Assembly: GCF_006715225.1 (NCBI RefSeq) | Contig: NZ_VFMU01000001.1 | Span: 4,278,001 to 4,342,000, forward strand | Direction of reading: 5' to 3' | Origin: Arthrobacter sp. SLBN-112 | Lineage (GTDB): Bacteria > Actinomycetota > Actinomycetes > Actinomycetales > Micrococcaceae | Length of the DNA: 64,000 bases | Shown: positions 33,089-41,935 of the stretch, in pieces | How the letters are laid out: each line of letters starts with the position of its first letter | Position numbering within the stretch: position 1 is the first letter of the stretch | Position numbers and translations under genes: made by a program | The notes under the pieces: generated by a model | What the model was told of the DNA's origin: nothing | The model's input: only the letters and a program-made list of their open reading frames with translations | Database searches by the model: none

Positions 33089-34461
33089 CCGGGTGCCCGT
33101 TTGGCGGCCGGCCGCCGGAGGCCTCCGGGCCGGACGGATCCGCCGTTTCCGCTGACCCGCCGCTTGACGGCAGGGACAGGGAACAGCCGACGGCGGTAAG
33201 CCGCCTGAGCAGGCGCGGCCTGTTTGGCATCGCCGGGCTGGGCGGTGCAGCCGCCGGTCTGGCCGCCGGCTTCCTCGGCCACGACGCCGTAGCCGCCTCC
33301 GCCGCGCCGCCGGCTGCAGACAGCCTGGTGGTCCCCTTCCACGGCGACCACCAGGCGGGCATCACCACCGCCGCTCAGGACCGGCTGCACATGGCCGCGT
33401 TCGACGTCACCACCACCAAGCGGGATGAACTGATCCAGCTGCTCAAGGACTGGACCGAGGCTGCGGAGGCCCTGACGCAGGGCCGTCCGGCCGGGGCAAC
33501 AGGTGCCGTGGACGGACCGTACGGCGCCCCGCCCGAGGACACGGGCGAAGCGCTGGACCTGAATGCCGGAAAGCTGACCCTGACCTTCGGATTCGGGGCG
33601 GGCCTGTTCGAAAAGGACGGTGGGGCCCGTTTCGGCCTGGACGGCCGCCGGCCCGAGGCCCTGATCGACCTGCCGCATTTTCCCGGCGATGACCTGGACC
33701 CCCGGCGCAGCGGCGGTGACCTGGTGGTCCAGGCGTGCTCGGATGATCCGCAGGTGGCGGTGCACGCCATCCGGAACCTGGCCAGAATCGGATTCGGGAA
33801 GGTCCGGGTCCGCTGGTCCCAGCTGGGATTCGGCCGGACATCATCCACGTCCCGCGCCCAGCAGACACCACGGAACCTTTTCGGGTTCAAGGACGGCACC
33901 AACAACCTCAAGGTCGAGGATGAGCAGCTACTGGACCAGCACGTGTGGGCCCGGGCCACGCGGCCCCAGGACGCCTGGATGGCCGGCGGCAGCTACCTGG
34001 TGGCCCGCCGAATCCGGATGCACATCGAAATCTGGGACCGCACCTCACTGGGCGAGCAGGAGGCCCTGGTCGGCAGGACCAAGGGCACGGGAGCCCCGCT
34101 GTCCGGCGGCGAGGAGTTCACAAACCCCGACTTCGACCGGCAGGGCAAGGGCGGCAAACCCCTCATTCCGCTGGACTCGCATGTCCGGATGGCCCACCCC
34201 AGCCACAACAACGGTGCGCAGATGCTGCGCCGGGGCTACAACTACACGGACGGTTCCGACGGCGTTGGCCATCTCGACGCCGGGCTGTTCTTCATCGCTT
34301 TCGTCACCGATCCGCGGACGCATTACGTCCCCATGCAGCTGGCCATGGCGAAAGGCGACACACTGGCCGTCGAGTACCTCAAGCACACCGGTTCCGGGCT
34401 CTTCGCTGTCCCCGGCGGGATGAAGCCGGGCGGCTACATCGGCGAAAGACTCTTCGCGTAG
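33085..34461 (+). CDS. efeB: EfeB DyP-type peroxidase/deferrochelatase, Tat-exported
   Basis: A heme peroxidase that oxidises ferrous iron outside the cell and may release iron from heme. The 458 residues start at GTG 33085, overlapping the efeO stop. A long Pro-rich N-region leads to a twin-arginine signal (SRRGLFGIAG, RR at 43-44). The DyP domain has the GxxDG motif in FGFKDGTNN and the proximal heme histidine region MAHPSHNN with RRGYNY. It is the last gene of the efe operon. Confidence 0.92.
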   Translation: MTGCPFGGRPPEASGPDGSAVSADPPLDGRDREQPTAVSRLSRRGLFGIAGLGGAAAGLAAGFLGHDAVAASAAPPAADSLVVPFHGDHQAGITTAAQDRLHMAAFDVTTTKRDELIQLLKDWTEAAEALTQGRPAGATGAVDGPYGAPPEDTGEALDLNAGKLTLTFGFGAGLFEKDGGARFGLDGRRPEALIDLPHFPGDDLDPRRSGGDLVVQACSDDPQVAVHAIRNLARIGFGKVRVRWSQLGFGRTSSTSRAQQTPRNLFGFKDGTNNLKVEDEQLLDQHVWARATRPQDAWMAGGSYLVARRIRMHIEIWDRTSLGEQEALVGRTKGTGAPLSGGEEFTNPDFDRQGKGGKPLIPLDSHVRMAHPSHNNGAQMLRRGYNYTDGSDGVGHLDAGLFFIAFVTDPRTHYVPMQLAMAKGDTLAVEYLKHTGSGLFAVPGGMKPGGYIGERLFA

Positions 34462-34518
34462 CGGGACCGCCCACGCCGGCCCCGCCCCGCCGTCGTTCCC
34501 GACGCGCCAAAGGCTAAC

Positions 34519-34578
34519 CGCTGCGCAGGTTCCTTGGCGCACCCGAAATACCAGGGGCGCCGAGGAATCTGCGCAGCG
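34519..34578. repeat. Large imperfect inverted repeat between efeB and htpX
   Basis: A 60-base dyad with outer arms CGCTGCGCAG/CTGCGCAGCG, middle arms TTCCT/AGGAA and inner arms GGCGC/GGCGCC, separated by single mismatches and a ten-base loop. It lies between two converging genes; no T run follows, so it may be a Rho-type end, a REP-like element or a small mobile repeat. Confidence 0.65.
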
Positions 34579-34664
34579 AAAATGAAGGTGCGCGTCCCCG
34601 GCGAAGGCGCGCGTCGCTGCTGAAGGCAGGGCGTCGGCATACAGGTCCGACGGCGGGCAACCGG

Positions 34665-35531
34665 CTAGGGCTGCCGGCCCGCCATCCGCTCCAGGCGGGC
34701 GATCCGGTCCCGCATGGGCGGGTGGGTGGCGAACAGCTTGTTCATGGCACCGCCGCGGAACGGGTTGGCGATCATCAGGTGTGAGGCGTTGACCAGCCGC
34801 TGGTCGTGCGGGAGCGGGACAATGCTGACGCCGCGCTCGATCTTGGCCAGGGCTGAGGCGAGCGCCAGCGGATCGCCGGTGAGCTGCGAACCGTCCTCGT
34901 CGGCGTCGTACTCCCTGGTGCGGGAGATGGCCAGCTGGATCAGCGACGCCGCAAAGGGCGCCAGCAGGGCCATGGCGATCATGGCCAGGGGGTTGGCGTT
35001 ACGCCGGTCACCGCCGCCGAAGAACAGCAGCATCTGCCCCACCGAGGTAATGACGCCGGCGACGGCGGCTGCCACGGATGAAGTGAGGATGTCCCGGTTG
35101 TAGACGTGCATGAGCTCGTGCCCCAGGACGCCGCGGAGTTCGCGCGGATCCAAAAGCTGCAGGATGCCCTCGGTACAGCAGACCGCTGCATTTTGCGGAT
35201 TGCGGCCGGTGGCGAACGCGTTGGGGTTCATGGTGGGCGAAACATAGATGCGCGGCATGGGCTGGTTGGCGCGCATCGAAAGCTCCCGGACAATCTGGTA
35301 GAGCTGCGGCGCCTGGGCTTCGGACACCGGGACGGCCTGCATGGACCGGATGGCAATCTTGTCGCTGTTCCAGTAGCCGTAGAACGTGGTGCCGACGCCG
35401 ATCAGGGCCATGATCCAGATGGGCGCCGAGCTGCGCGTCCCCACTCCGATGAGCCCGCCAAGGCCCAGCAGCACCGCCCACAGCACCCCGAACAGTGCCG
35501 CTGTTTTCAGGCCGTTGTGATGTTTGTGCAC
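34665..35531 (-). CDS. htpX: HtpX-type membrane zinc metalloprotease
   Basis: A membrane-embedded M48 protease that degrades damaged membrane proteins. The 288 residues show two N-terminal helices, the [22 protein letters not shown] region, the zinc motif GHELMHVYN (HELMH at 138-142), two further helices and the [12 protein letters not shown] glutamate motif. The C-terminus ends in [13 protein letters not shown], typical of HtpX. GTG start at 35531 with GAGGAGG. Only 28 nt from the following MFS gene's stop, so the two may be co-transcribed. Confidence 0.93.
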   Translation of the reverse strand: MHKHHNGLKTAALFGVLWAVLLGLGGLIGVGTRSSAPIWIMALIGVGTTFYGYWNSDKIAIRSMQAVPVSEAQAPQLYQIVRELSMRANQPMPRIYVSPTMNPNAFATGRNPQNAAVCCTEGILQLLDPRELRGVLGHELMHVYNRDILTSSVAAAVAGVITSVGQMLLFFGGGDRRNANPLAMIAMALLAPFAASLIQLAISRTREYDADEDGSQLTGDPLALASALAKIERGVSIVPLPHDQRLVNASHLMIANPFRGGAMNKLFATHPPMRDRIARLERMAGRQP

Positions 35532-35559
35532 GTTTCCTCCTCAGTAAGGGAACGGCTTG

Positions 35560-36831
35560 CTAGGGAACCGGGTTCCGCGCATCGTACTTCCGGAAACCCC
35601 GCTGCAGTTTCGCCGCCAGCCACGCCCCAGCGATGCACAGCGCACCGCCGAGGAGCAGGACCCAGCCCTCATTCAGAATCTTAGTCGCGCCGCCCGCCAG
35701 CAGGTCCCCGATTCGAGGACCGCCTGCCACCACCACGATGAACACGCCCTGCAGCCGGCCGCGCAGGTGGTCCGGGGCCGCCGCCTGCAGGATGGTGTTG
35801 CGGAAGACGCTGCTGATGGAGTCGGCGATGCCGGCCAGGCCGCAGCAGATGGCGGCGGGCAGGAGCCACAGGGTCACTGCGCCGCCCGGCGCGGGGCCGG
35901 CCAGCAGCACCACCAGGCCGAACGCCCCGATGGAGGCACCCCAGCCCATCACGGAAATGATGACGGCGGTGCCCTGGCGGCGGACGCTGCCCAGCGGCCC
36001 GGAGAAGAGGCCGGCAAGGAAAGCGCCGACGGCGGTGCAGGCCAGCAGGATGCCGACGGTTGCCTCGCCGCCGCCGACCATGAGGGCCGCGACGGCGGGC
36101 AGCAACGCCCGCGGCTGGGCCAGGATCATGGCCACGAGGTCGATGATGAAGGTCATGCGGAGGTTGGGCCGCGTGCCAAGGAATCGAAACCCCTCGAGGA
36201 CGGAACGGATCCCGGCTTTGCTGTTGCCCCCGGATGGTGCCATGGGTGGAAGCCGGTACACAGCCCACAGGACGAAGGCAAAGCTCACGAAGTCGATGGT
36301 GTAGGTCCAGCCGAACCCCAGCCAGGCAACCAGGAGCCCGGCCAGCAGCGGTCCGGCTGTCATGGCAAGGCCGAATGACAGCATGCTCAGCGCGTTGGCC
36401 GCCGGCAGCAGTTCCTTGCGGATGAGCATGGGAATGATGGCGCTGCGGGCCGGCTGGTTGATGGCCTGGGCCCCGCTTTGCAGCGCCACCAGCAGGTACA
36501 GCACCCACACGTTTCCGAGCTGCACCCAGGCCTGCAGCGCGATCAGGCCGGTGGTCAGCCACAGCACGGTGGTGGCCAGCAGGGCAATGCGCCTGCGGTC
36601 GTGGGCGTCGGCGATGGAGCCGCCCATCAGTCCACCGAAAACCAGGGGAACCAGCGCAAAGATGCCCAGCAGGCCCACATAGAAGCTGTCCTGCGTCAGG
36701 CGGTAGACCTCGAGGCTTACGGCCACCAGGGTGAGTTGGCTGCCGACGGCCGACACTGCCGATCCCAGCCACAGCCGGCGGAATGCGGGGCTTTCCCTGA
36801 GCGGCGTGACATCGGCAAGTAATTTCCCCAC
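35560..36831 (-). CDS. MFS transporter (enterobactin exporter/DHA3-like)
   Basis: A 423-residue major facilitator of the MFS_3 type, close in pattern to EntS and macrolide-efflux carriers: TPLRESPAFRRLWLGSAVSAVGSQL at the N-terminus, GLMGGSIADAHDRRRIALL (motif A) and INQPARSAIIPMLIRKELLPAANALS. About 11-12 helices. Predicted substrate is a drug or siderophore; it lies two genes from efeUOB but on the other strand. The start is a GTG at 36831 with a TACTGT box 6 nt upstream. Confidence 0.87.
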   Translation of the reverse strand: MGKLLADVTPLRESPAFRRLWLGSAVSAVGSQLTLVAVSLEVYRLTQDSFYVGLLGIFALVPLVFGGLMGGSIADAHDRRRIALLATTVLWLTTGLIALQAWVQLGNVWVLYLLVALQSGAQAINQPARSAIIPMLIRKELLPAANALSMLSFGLAMTAGPLLAGLLVAWLGFGWTYTIDFVSFAFVLWAVYRLPPMAPSGGNSKAGIRSVLEGFRFLGTRPNLRMTFIIDLVAMILAQPRALLPAVAALMVGGGEATVGILLACTAVGAFLAGLFSGPLGSVRRQGTAVIISVMGWGASIGAFGLVVLLAGPAPGGAVTLWLLPAAICCGLAGIADSISSVFRNTILQAAAPDHLRGRLQGVFIVVVAGGPRIGDLLAGGATKILNEGWVLLLGGALCIAGAWLAAKLQRGFRKYDARNPVP

Positions 36832-36837
36832 TCCGTA

Positions 36838-36843
36838 ACAGTA
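36838..36843 (-). promoter_or_regulatory. -10 box of a predicted leaderless promoter (MFS gene)
   Basis: TACTGT on the minus strand, 6 nt before the GTG at 36831. A GTG leaderless start would be unusual but is known in actinobacteria. Confidence 0.45.
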
Positions 36844-36872
36844 ATGGGCGACACGATGAGGTTAACCGCGCC

Positions 36873-36895
36873 TTATTGTGAGTTGCTCAAAATAA
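36873..36895 (+). promoter_or_regulatory. Fur/PerR-family operator over the catalase operon promoter
   Basis: A 23-base near-perfect palindrome with outer arms TTATT/AATAA and inner arms TGAG/CTCA around TTG. A TATTGT -10 box (36874-36879) lies inside it. It is 16 nt before the Fur-family regulator, the usual place for autoregulation. Confidence 0.7.
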
Positions 36896-36911
36896 GTGTT
36901 TCAATGGAGCC

Positions 36912-37397
36912 ATGACGGAGCACTTTGACGGCCAGGACGCATGGGCTGCAGCCCTGCGCGCCCACGGACGCAGGGTGACCAAGCAGCGGCTGGCTGTACT
37001 GGCCGCCGTCGAACGCCACCCGCATTCCCCTGCCGAAAGCATCCTTGCCGCCGCCCGGGCCGAATTGCCCGAGCTGACGGCCCAGTCCGTCTACGTTGTC
37101 CTCGGCGACCTGACGGACCTGCACATGCTGCGCCGCTTCGAGCCGCCGCACTCCCCCGCTTTGTATGAAACGCGTGTGGGCGATAACCACCACCACGCCA
37201 TCTGCATCAGCTGCGGCCGCGTTGAGGACGTGGACTGCGCCGTCGGCCACGCCCCCTGCCTCACACCCCACTGGAACCCGGACGCCAAGCCCATGACCAT
37301 CCAGATCGCGGACGTCATGTACCAGGGCATCTGCCAGGAGTGCCAGCAGGCCCAGCAACTTCCTTCCCATAGTCCCTCGCAAGAAAAAGAGAAATAG
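36912..37397 (+). CDS. Fur-family regulator (FurA/PerR-type), linked to catalase
   Basis: A metal-dependent repressor that likely senses peroxide and controls the catalase next to it. The 161 residues have the winged helix ([39 protein letters not shown]), the metal-site run [15 protein letters not shown], and a second CxxC (GICQECQQ), giving two CxxC pairs for structural zinc. A GGAG ribosome binding site precedes the ATG. It ends 7 nt before the catalase ATG, so the two are one operon. Confidence 0.92.
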   Translation: MTEHFDGQDAWAAALRAHGRRVTKQRLAVLAAVERHPHSPAESILAAARAELPELTAQSVYVVLGDLTDLHMLRRFEPPHSPALYETRVGDNHHHAICISCGRVEDVDCAVGHAPCLTPHWNPDAKPMTIQIADVMYQGICQECQQAQQLPSHSPSQEKEK

Positions 37398-37404
37398 GAG
37401 AACA

Positions 37405-38901
37405 ATGACTGCCGTTTCCACAACCCAGTCAGGTGCGCCGGTTACGTCCGACGCTCACTCGAAGTCAGTTGGTGCCGATGGTGCCATCATCCTGACCGAC
37501 CACTACCTCATTGAGAAGCTCGCCCAGTTCAACCGCGAGCGGGTTCCGGAGCGCGTAGTGCACGCCAAGGGCGGCGGTGCATTCGGCACGTTCAAGACCA
37601 CCGAGGACATCTCCAAGTACACCAAGGCCGCGTTCCTGCAGCCGGGCGTCGAAACCGAAATGCTGATCCGCTTCTCCTCGGTCGCCGGCGAGAACGGCTC
37701 CCCGGACACCTGGCGCGATCCCCGTGGCTTCGCCGTGAAGTTCTACACCACTGAGGGCAACTACGACCTCGTGGGCAACAACACCCCCGTCTTCTTCATC
37801 CGCGACGGCATCAAGTTCCCGGACTTCATCCACTCGCAGAAGCGCCTGCCGGGCACGCACCTGCGCGACGCCGACATGCAGTGGGACTTCTGGACCCTGT
37901 CCCCCGAGTCCGCCCACCAGGTCACCTGGCTCATGGGTGACCGCGGCCTACCCGCCTCCTGGCGCGAGATGCAGGGCTACGGCTCGCACACCTACCAGTG
38001 GATCAACGAAGCCGGTGAGCGCTTCTGGGTCAAGTACCACTTCAAGTCCAACCAGGGCGTGAACTCCATGAGCTCGGACCAGGCTGAACAGCTTGCCGGC
38101 TCCGACGCGGACTTCTACATCCGCGACCTGTCCGAGAACATCGCGGCCGGCAACTTCCCGTCTTGGGACCTGCACGTCCAGGTAATGCCGTACGAGGACG
38201 CCAAGACCTACCGCTTCAACCCGTTCGACCTGACCAAGGTGTGGCCGCACGCGGACTACCCCCTGATCAAGGTGGGCACCATGGAGCTGAACAAGAACCC
38301 GGAGAACTACTTCGCGCAGATCGAACAGGCCACCTTCGCGCCGTCGAACTTCGTGCCCGGCATCGCAGCCTCGCCGGACAAGATGCTGCAGGCGCGCATC
38401 TTCTCCTACGCGGACGCACACCGCTACCGCGTGGGCACCAACCACGCGCAGATCCCGGTGAACCAGCCCAAGAACCAGGTCAACAACTACAGCCAGGACG
38501 GCCAGGGGCGCTTCCTGTTCAACGCCCCCTCGGTTCCTGTCTACGCCCCGAACTCGGTGGGCGGCCCGGCTGCCGTTGAGCCGCAGAACCCGGCCGGCGG
38601 CTGGGAGAACGACGGCGAGCTGACCCTCGCCGCGCACTCCCTCCACGCCGAGGACAGCGACTTCGTGCAGGCCGGCGCACTGTACCGCGAGGTCTACGAC
38701 GAGGCAGCCAAGGCCCGCTTCCTGGAGACCATCACCGGTGCCGTGGGCGGCGTCAAGAGCCCCGGCATCAAGGAACGCGCCATCCAGTACTGGACCAACG
38801 TTGACGCCGAACTCGGCGCCAAGCTGCGCGCCAACCTCGGCGCCGTCGCTGCTCCATCCGCACCGACCTCCGACGCAGAGGCCGCCAACAAGATCGGCTG
38901 A
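37405..38901 (+). CDS. katA: Catalase (clade-3 type heme catalase)
   Basis: Breaks down hydrogen peroxide. The 498 residues show the essential histidine in [12 protein letters not shown], the asparagine in [13 protein letters not shown], the [20 protein letters not shown] region, and the heme-ligand tyrosine in [14 protein letters not shown]. The length of about 500 residues fits a small-subunit catalase. An AGGAG sequence precedes the ATG. It follows its Fur-type regulator and is ended by a strong terminator. Confidence 0.95.
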   Translation: MTAVSTTQSGAPVTSDAHSKSVGADGAIILTDHYLIEKLAQFNRERVPERVVHAKGGGAFGTFKTTEDISKYTKAAFLQPGVETEMLIRFSSVAGENGSPDTWRDPRGFAVKFYTTEGNYDLVGNNTPVFFIRDGIKFPDFIHSQKRLPGTHLRDADMQWDFWTLSPESAHQVTWLMGDRGLPASWREMQGYGSHTYQWINEAGERFWVKYHFKSNQGVNSMSSDQAEQLAGSDADFYIRDLSENIAAGNFPSWDLHVQVMPYEDAKTYRFNPFDLTKVWPHADYPLIKVGTMELNKNPENYFAQIEQATFAPSNFVPGIAASPDKMLQARIFSYADAHRYRVGTNHAQIPVNQPKNQVNNYSQDGQGRFLFNAPSVPVYAPNSVGGPAAVEPQNPAGGWENDGELTLAAHSLHAEDSDFVQAGALYREVYDEAAKARFLETITGAVGGVKSPGIKERAIQYWTNVDAELGAKLRANLGAVAAPSAPTSDAEAANKIG

Positions 38902-38918
38902 CCCTGCCAGTTGAACTG

Positions 38919-38957
38919 GACCACCCCGTCACGGTTTCCGTGGCGGGGTGGTCTTTT
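38919..38957 (+). terminator. Terminator of the fur-katA operon
   Basis: Stem GACCACCCCGTCACGG with one mismatch against CCGTGGCGGGGTGGTC, a TTT loop, then TTTTCGG. Confidence 0.85.
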
Positions 38958-39018
38958 CGGTCCCGGAACTTTTTGCACATACGGCCCAGGACCCCTGTCC
39001 CGCTCCCCGCGCCCGTCC

Positions 39019-39024
39019 TAGGCT
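39019..39024 (+). promoter_or_regulatory. -10 box of a predicted leaderless promoter (DUF2461 gene)
   Basis: TAGGCT, 6 nt before the ATG at 39031. Confidence 0.55.
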
Positions 39025-39030
39025 CCGTTC

Positions 39031-39666
39031 ATGGACACATTTTCAGGCATTCCCCCGGAGGCCTTCCGGTTCTATAAGGAACTGGAGGACAACAACAACC
39101 GCGAGTGGTGGCTTGCGCACAAGGACACCTATGACACAGCCGTGAGGGAACCTATCACCGGGCTCCTCGCGCAGCTTGAGCCCGAATTTGGCCCTGCCAG
39201 GCTGTTCCGCCCCTACCGTGACGTCCGGTTCTCGCAGGACAAGTCACCCTACAAAACGGCACAAGGCGCGTTCGCCACCCGGCAGGAAGGCGTGGGCTAC
39301 TACCTGCAGGTCGGTGCGGACGGGCTGTTAGTAGGAGGCGGTTACCGTTCCCATACCCCGGCCCAACTGGCCAGGTTCCGGGCCGCGGCCGATGCCTCCG
39401 GAAGCGGCGCCGCACTGCAGGAGATCGTGGACGCTATTGCGGCGGCCGGGTTCAGTATTGATGGGGAGAAACTCAAGACCGTTCCCCGCGGTTTCGACAG
39501 GGACCATCCACGGGCGGAGCTTCTCAAGTACAAGACCCTGTACAGCGGGTCCCACCTGGGCCGGGCGGAGTGGATTTCCACGGAAGCAGCCGCGGAGGAA
39601 ATCGCAGGCAGGTGGCGGCAGCTCCGTCCGCTCATTGAATGGGTGGGCCGGTTTGCGGCACCCTGA
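39031..39666 (+). CDS. DUF2461 (TIGR02453-type) protein
   Basis: A 211-residue soluble protein of the DUF2461 family, whose function is not known. The family pattern is clear: FSGIPPEAFRFYKELEDNN then REWWLAHKDTYD at the start, RDVRFSQDKSPYKTAQGA in the middle, and GFDRDHPRAELLKYKTLY toward the end. A TAGGCT box lies 6 nt before the start. It is a single-gene unit between the catalase terminator and a hairpin at 39731. Confidence 0.88.
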   Translation: MDTFSGIPPEAFRFYKELEDNNNREWWLAHKDTYDTAVREPITGLLAQLEPEFGPARLFRPYRDVRFSQDKSPYKTAQGAFATRQEGVGYYLQVGADGLLVGGGYRSHTPAQLARFRAAADASGSGAALQEIVDAIAAAGFSIDGEKLKTVPRGFDRDHPRAELLKYKTLYSGSHLGRAEWISTEAAAEEIAGRWRQLRPLIEWVGRFAAP

Positions 39667-39730
39667 ATCACCGGAAAGCAGAGCCGCTGAAACCAAGAAC
39701 CTCCGGAAACACAGGTTGCTCTTAACGCGG

Positions 39731-39760
39731 CTGCCCGCCCGGCAGAGGCCGGGCGGGCAG
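39731..39760. terminator. Bidirectional terminator between DUF2461 and permease genes
   Basis: CTGCCCGCCCGGC with a short loop and GCCGGGCGGGCAG, between converging genes; weak T tracts on both sides. Confidence 0.6.
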
Positions 39761-39784
39761 TTCAACAGCGGGAGTAGCGGGCCG

Positions 39785-41350
39785 TCAGGCGCGGCTCAGC
39801 TCGTCCTCGTCGTCACGCTCACTGGCTGCCTCGGTCCCGGCTGCAGCGGGTGCGCCGTTGACAGACACGCTGGCTTCGGCGAAGCGCTCGTTGAGCCGCG
39901 AATGCCGCTGTCCATAGGCGAAGTAGATCGCCAGGCCGATGACCAGCCAGATGGCAAAGAAGATCCAGGTCTCCACGGCCAGGTTGGTCATCAGGTACAA
40001 GCACAGCACTGCGGAAACGATGGGCAGCACCTTGCCGAACGGGACGCGGAAAGCGGGCTTCAGGTCCGGGCGCTTCCTGCGGAGCACCAGGATGCCCAGG
40101 CTGACCACCACGAACGCGGACAGCGTACCGATGTTGATCATTTCCTCGAGCAGGTCCACATTCGTGAGGCCTGCCACCAGGGCAACCGCGGCACCGCAGA
40201 TGATCTGGAGGCGCGCCGGCGTGGAGCGCTTGTCGCTGGTCTTGGACAGCGACCGGGGCAGCAGGCCGTCGCGGCTCATGGCCAGCACCACACGCGACAG
40301 GCCCATGAGGAGCACCATGATGACGGTGGTCAGGCCCACCAGGGAACCGAAGGCGATGACCTTGGCGGCGGACGTGTCACCCACGGCCTCGAAGGCGGTG
40401 GTGAGGGTGGGGCTCTTGGCCTCGGCAAGCTGGGTGTAGGACACCATGCCGGTCAGGGCCAGGGAAACCAGGATGTAGAGCAGCGTGACCAGGGCCAGGC
40501 CGCCAAAGATACCGCGGGGCAGGGTCTTCTGCGGGTTCTTGACTTCCTCGGCGGAGGTGGCCACCACGTCAAAGCCGATGAAGGCGAAGAACACGAGTGC
40601 GGCGCCGGCGAAGATGCCCATGGTGCCGTACTGCGCGGGCGCGGCGCCGGTCAGGAAGCCGAAGAAGGACTGCTTCAGGACGTCCGCGGCGCCGGTGCCT
40701 GCCGTGGGCTCGGCGGCGGGAACGAACGGGCTGTAGTTCTCCACCTTCACGTAGGTGAAGCCCACCACGATCACGAACAGCACCACGCCGATCTTGATCA
40801 GGGTGAAGATGTTGCCCACTCGGGCGGACAGCTTGGTGCCCAGCACCAGCAGCACGGTGAAGATGGCCACGATCAGGAAGGCGCCCCAGTAGAGGTCCAC
40901 GCCGCCCAGCGAAATGGCCGGCGGCACGTCCAGGCCCGTCAGGGCAAACACCTTGCTGAGGTAGATGCCCCAGTACTTGGCAATGACGGCGGCTGCCGTG
41001 AACAGCTCCAGGATCAGGTTCCAGCCAATGATCCAGGCAAGGAGTTCACCCATGGTGGCGTAGGTGAACACGTAGGCCGAGCCGGCCACGGGGATGGCAG
41101 TGGCGAACTCGGCGTAGCACATGATGGCCAGCGCGCAGGTGACGGCGGCGATCGCGAAGGAGACGGTAACGGCGGGGCCCGCGAAGTTGGCGGCGGCCTT
41201 GGCGCCCACCGAGAAGATACCGGCGCCGACAGCAACGGCGACGCCCATGATCATGAGGTCCCAGGTGCTGAGGGAACGCTTGAGCTTTCGTCCGGGCTCA
41301 TCGGCGTCGGCAATCGACTGCTCGATGGATTTTGTCCGCAGAAGATTCAT
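39785..41350 (-). CDS. APC-family amino acid permease (YfnA/CAT-like)
   Basis: A 521-residue transporter with about 12-13 helices, of the cationic/branched amino acid type. The N-terminus KRSLSTWDLMIMGVAVAVGAGIFSVG (helix 1) and GWNLILELFTAAAVIAKYWG are the typical signatures; FIGFDVVATSAEEVKNPQKTLP is in the sixth helix. It is most like YfnA/YhdG proteins. The cytosolic tail is acidic. No regulator is adjacent; substrate not determined. 174 bases upstream (41351-41524) hold its promoter and a terminator of the aldehyde operon. Confidence 0.9.
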   Translation of the reverse strand: MNLLRTKSIEQSIADADEPGRKLKRSLSTWDLMIMGVAVAVGAGIFSVGAKAAANFAGPAVTVSFAIAAVTCALAIMCYAEFATAIPVAGSAYVFTYATMGELLAWIIGWNLILELFTAAAVIAKYWGIYLSKVFALTGLDVPPAISLGGVDLYWGAFLIVAIFTVLLVLGTKLSARVGNIFTLIKIGVVLFVIVVGFTYVKVENYSPFVPAAEPTAGTGAADVLKQSFFGFLTGAAPAQYGTMGIFAGAALVFFAFIGFDVVATSAEEVKNPQKTLPRGIFGGLALVTLLYILVSLALTGMVSYTQLAEAKSPTLTTAFEAVGDTSAAKVIAFGSLVGLTTVIMVLLMGLSRVVLAMSRDGLLPRSLSKTSDKRSTPARLQIICGAAVALVAGLTNVDLLEEMINIGTLSAFVVVSLGILVLRRKRPDLKPAFRVPFGKVLPIVSAVLCLYLMTNLAVETWIFFAIWLVIGLAIYFAYGQRHSRLNERFAEASVSVNGAPAAAGTEAASERDDEDELSRA

Positions 41351-41475
41351 AAGGGGTCACAATCCTGGTTTGTGAGGGAAACAGACCTATCAACGATAGT
41401 GTCCATTCACTGGACGGCCCCAATCGTCCCGAATAGTGAGACACTCAGAACGCCGAATATTCTTCTGCCAACGCA

Positions 41476-41505
41476 CTCGGGGCCCTCCGATTGGAGAGCC
41501 CCGAG
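41476..41505 (-). terminator. Terminator of the alcohol/aldehyde operon
   Basis: CTCGGGGCCCTCC / GGAGAGCCCCGAG stem (one mismatch) with a GATT loop, 20 bases past the DUF779 stop. Only a weak T tract follows. Confidence 0.65.
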
Positions 41506-41524
41506 AGGGTATTAGTCGAACTTG

Positions 41525-41935
41525 CTAGGCGGGCCAGTCCATCAGCGTGGACCGGATCAGGAAGCGTTTGCCCTCCGGCGCTTCCACCGAAAAGCCGCTC
41601 CCCCGGCCCGGTACAACGTCGATGGTCAGGTGGGTGTGGCTCCAGTAGTTGAACTGCTCCCGGGACATCCAGAACTCCAGCGGCAGGGGCTGCAGCCCGT
41701 CGGACAGGTCGAACAGCCCCAGCAGGACGTCCGAATCCCCGGTGACGAAGTCCCCGGCCGGGTAACACATGGGCGAGGACCCGTCGCAGCAGCCCCCGGA
41801 CTGGTGGAACATGAGCGGTCCGTGCCGGTCCCAGAGCAGCCGCAGCAGGTCCACGGCCGCCGGCGTGAGCGCCACCCGGGAAAAGTCTTCCCCGGGCAGC
41901 GTCACGGCGGCATCGATCCCATGGGCGGGCATCAA
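41525..41935 (-). CDS. DUF779 protein of the aldehyde-oxidation operon
   Basis: A 136-residue DUF779 protein. Genes of this family commonly sit beside actinobacterial and other aldehyde dehydrogenases; no activity is established. The conserved core is FHQSGGCCDGSSPMCYPAGDF (split here as a Cys-rich HQSGGCC and PMC), then LEFWMSREQFNYWSHTHLTIDVVPGRGSGFSVEAPEGKRFL in pieces. The His/Cys-rich core could bind metal. Its ATG overlaps the stop of the alcohol dehydrogenase gene by 4 nt, so it is made with that enzyme. Confidence 0.88.
   Translation of the reverse strand: MMPAHGIDAAVTLPGEDFSRVALTPAAVDLLRLLWDRHGPLMFHQSGGCCDGSSPMCYPAGDFVTGDSDVLLGLFDLSDGLQPLPLEFWMSREQFNYWSHTHLTIDVVPGRGSGFSVEAPEGKRFLIRSTLMDWPA

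Noticed and set aside
39392..41515. A 707-codon plus-strand frame
   Set aside because: It lies opposite the APC permease and shows a His/Gln/Gly-rich shadow composition.
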